Below the pieces are notes generated by a model. The model ran no database searches. It was given only the letters and a program-made list of their open reading frames with translations, and was not told where the DNA came from. From the NCBI GenBank assembly GCA_039583875.1, contig CM077160.1, positions 110,813,314-110,877,313 of the forward strand: 64,000 bases of DNA, read 5' to 3'. The number at the start of each line of letters is the position of its first letter. The first letter of the stretch is position 1. Source of the DNA: Platanthera guangdongensis (lineage: Eukaryota; Streptophyta; Magnoliopsida; Asparagales; Orchidaceae). Of the stretch, positions 63,829-64,000 are shown piece by piece. A program made the translations under genes and the position numbers.

Positions 63829-64000
63829 TGTAACAGCCCCAATCATAATAATAATAATAATATAAAGAAAACCTAACCGTCCCTCTTAAGACCGAGATCG
63901 AGCCAGCCCCCATCCTATTCCCGTCTCCCGAAAGCCGCAGCCCCGTCTCCGCGAATACCGCGACTCGCCGCTCCCGATCTCGCCTCCGGCTTTCCCGATC
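63829..64000 (+). mobile_element. Possible LTR start (TGTAACAGCCCC), partial
   Basis: TGTAACAGCCCC resembles the start of many plant gypsy LTRs. It marks a sharp change from AT-rich intron to GC-rich sequence with GATCTCG and CGAGATCG words, and an AAT microsatellite lies at 63845-63862. The other end is outside the window. Confidence 0.35.

Noticed and set aside
1..64000. tRNA or rRNA genes
   Set aside because: No cloverleaf with intact A and B boxes was noticed. The only tRNA-like matches are the primer-binding sites of retroelements.

Overview
The window is plant nuclear DNA, almost certainly from a flowering plant with a repeat-rich genome. It holds nested LTR retrotransposons of the Ty1/copia and Ty3/gypsy superfamilies, hAT, Mutator-like and PIF/Harbinger-like DNA elements, and three short exons of one host gene. 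I cannot name the species.

The host gene is on the minus strand. Exons at 63467-63536, 36910-36967 and 36735-36790 have matching splice phases and read as consecutive parts of the coiled-coil protein AUG3 (HAUS augmin-like complex subunit 3, a microtubule-nucleation factor of spindle and cortex). The intron between the first two exons is 26.5 kb and is packed with transposons. I find no further exon to the left, so the next intron must be longer than 36.7 kb if the gene is intact.

Layout. 1-1046: part of a long LTR (family with TGATG...CATCA ends), minus strand. 1126-26370: a minus-strand copia relic that was hit twice. A 22.7-kb retrotransposon complex (1771-24480) split its integrase, and an 805-bp Mutator-like foldback element (24706-25510) split its GAG-pre-integrase region. 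The 22.7-kb complex is LTR-internal-LTR-internal-LTR, with one 5-bp duplication (AGAGT) at its outer ends. Its middle LTR carries a younger plus-strand copia (9882-15820), and its second internal domain carries two MITEs. 26371-31247: a plus-strand gypsy with a chromodomain-like tail. 31769-33496: a degenerate minus-strand ORF of Transposase_28-like type. 34287-36179: the 3' end of another gypsy plus its LTR. 36180-37476: the AUG3 exons. 37477-38780: a solo LTR of the TGATG family with a perfect 5-bp duplication. 39040-46930: plus-strand pieces of a copia 3' end, a two-knuckle gag, a second Transposase_28-like ORF and a 99-bp tandem array. 47100-51675: a minus-strand gypsy pol with an extra RNase H of the Tat type, split by a complete 3.2-kb hAT transposon. 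51680-52409: a copia integrase relic. 52415-62835: a complete-ended 10.4-kb relative of the 22.7-kb complex. 62836-64000: AUG3 intron and exon with a hairpin MITE.

The most unusual material is the long-LTR family present as five LTR copies. It appears non-autonomous here: its internal domains encode gag, and in one copy a second acidic, coiled-coil ORF, but no recognisable pol. Each 2.5-2.9-kb LTR carries two different arrays of short inverted repeats, one upstream of the likely promoter and one in the transcribed part. Nearly all mobile-element ORFs are broken by stops or frameshifts.
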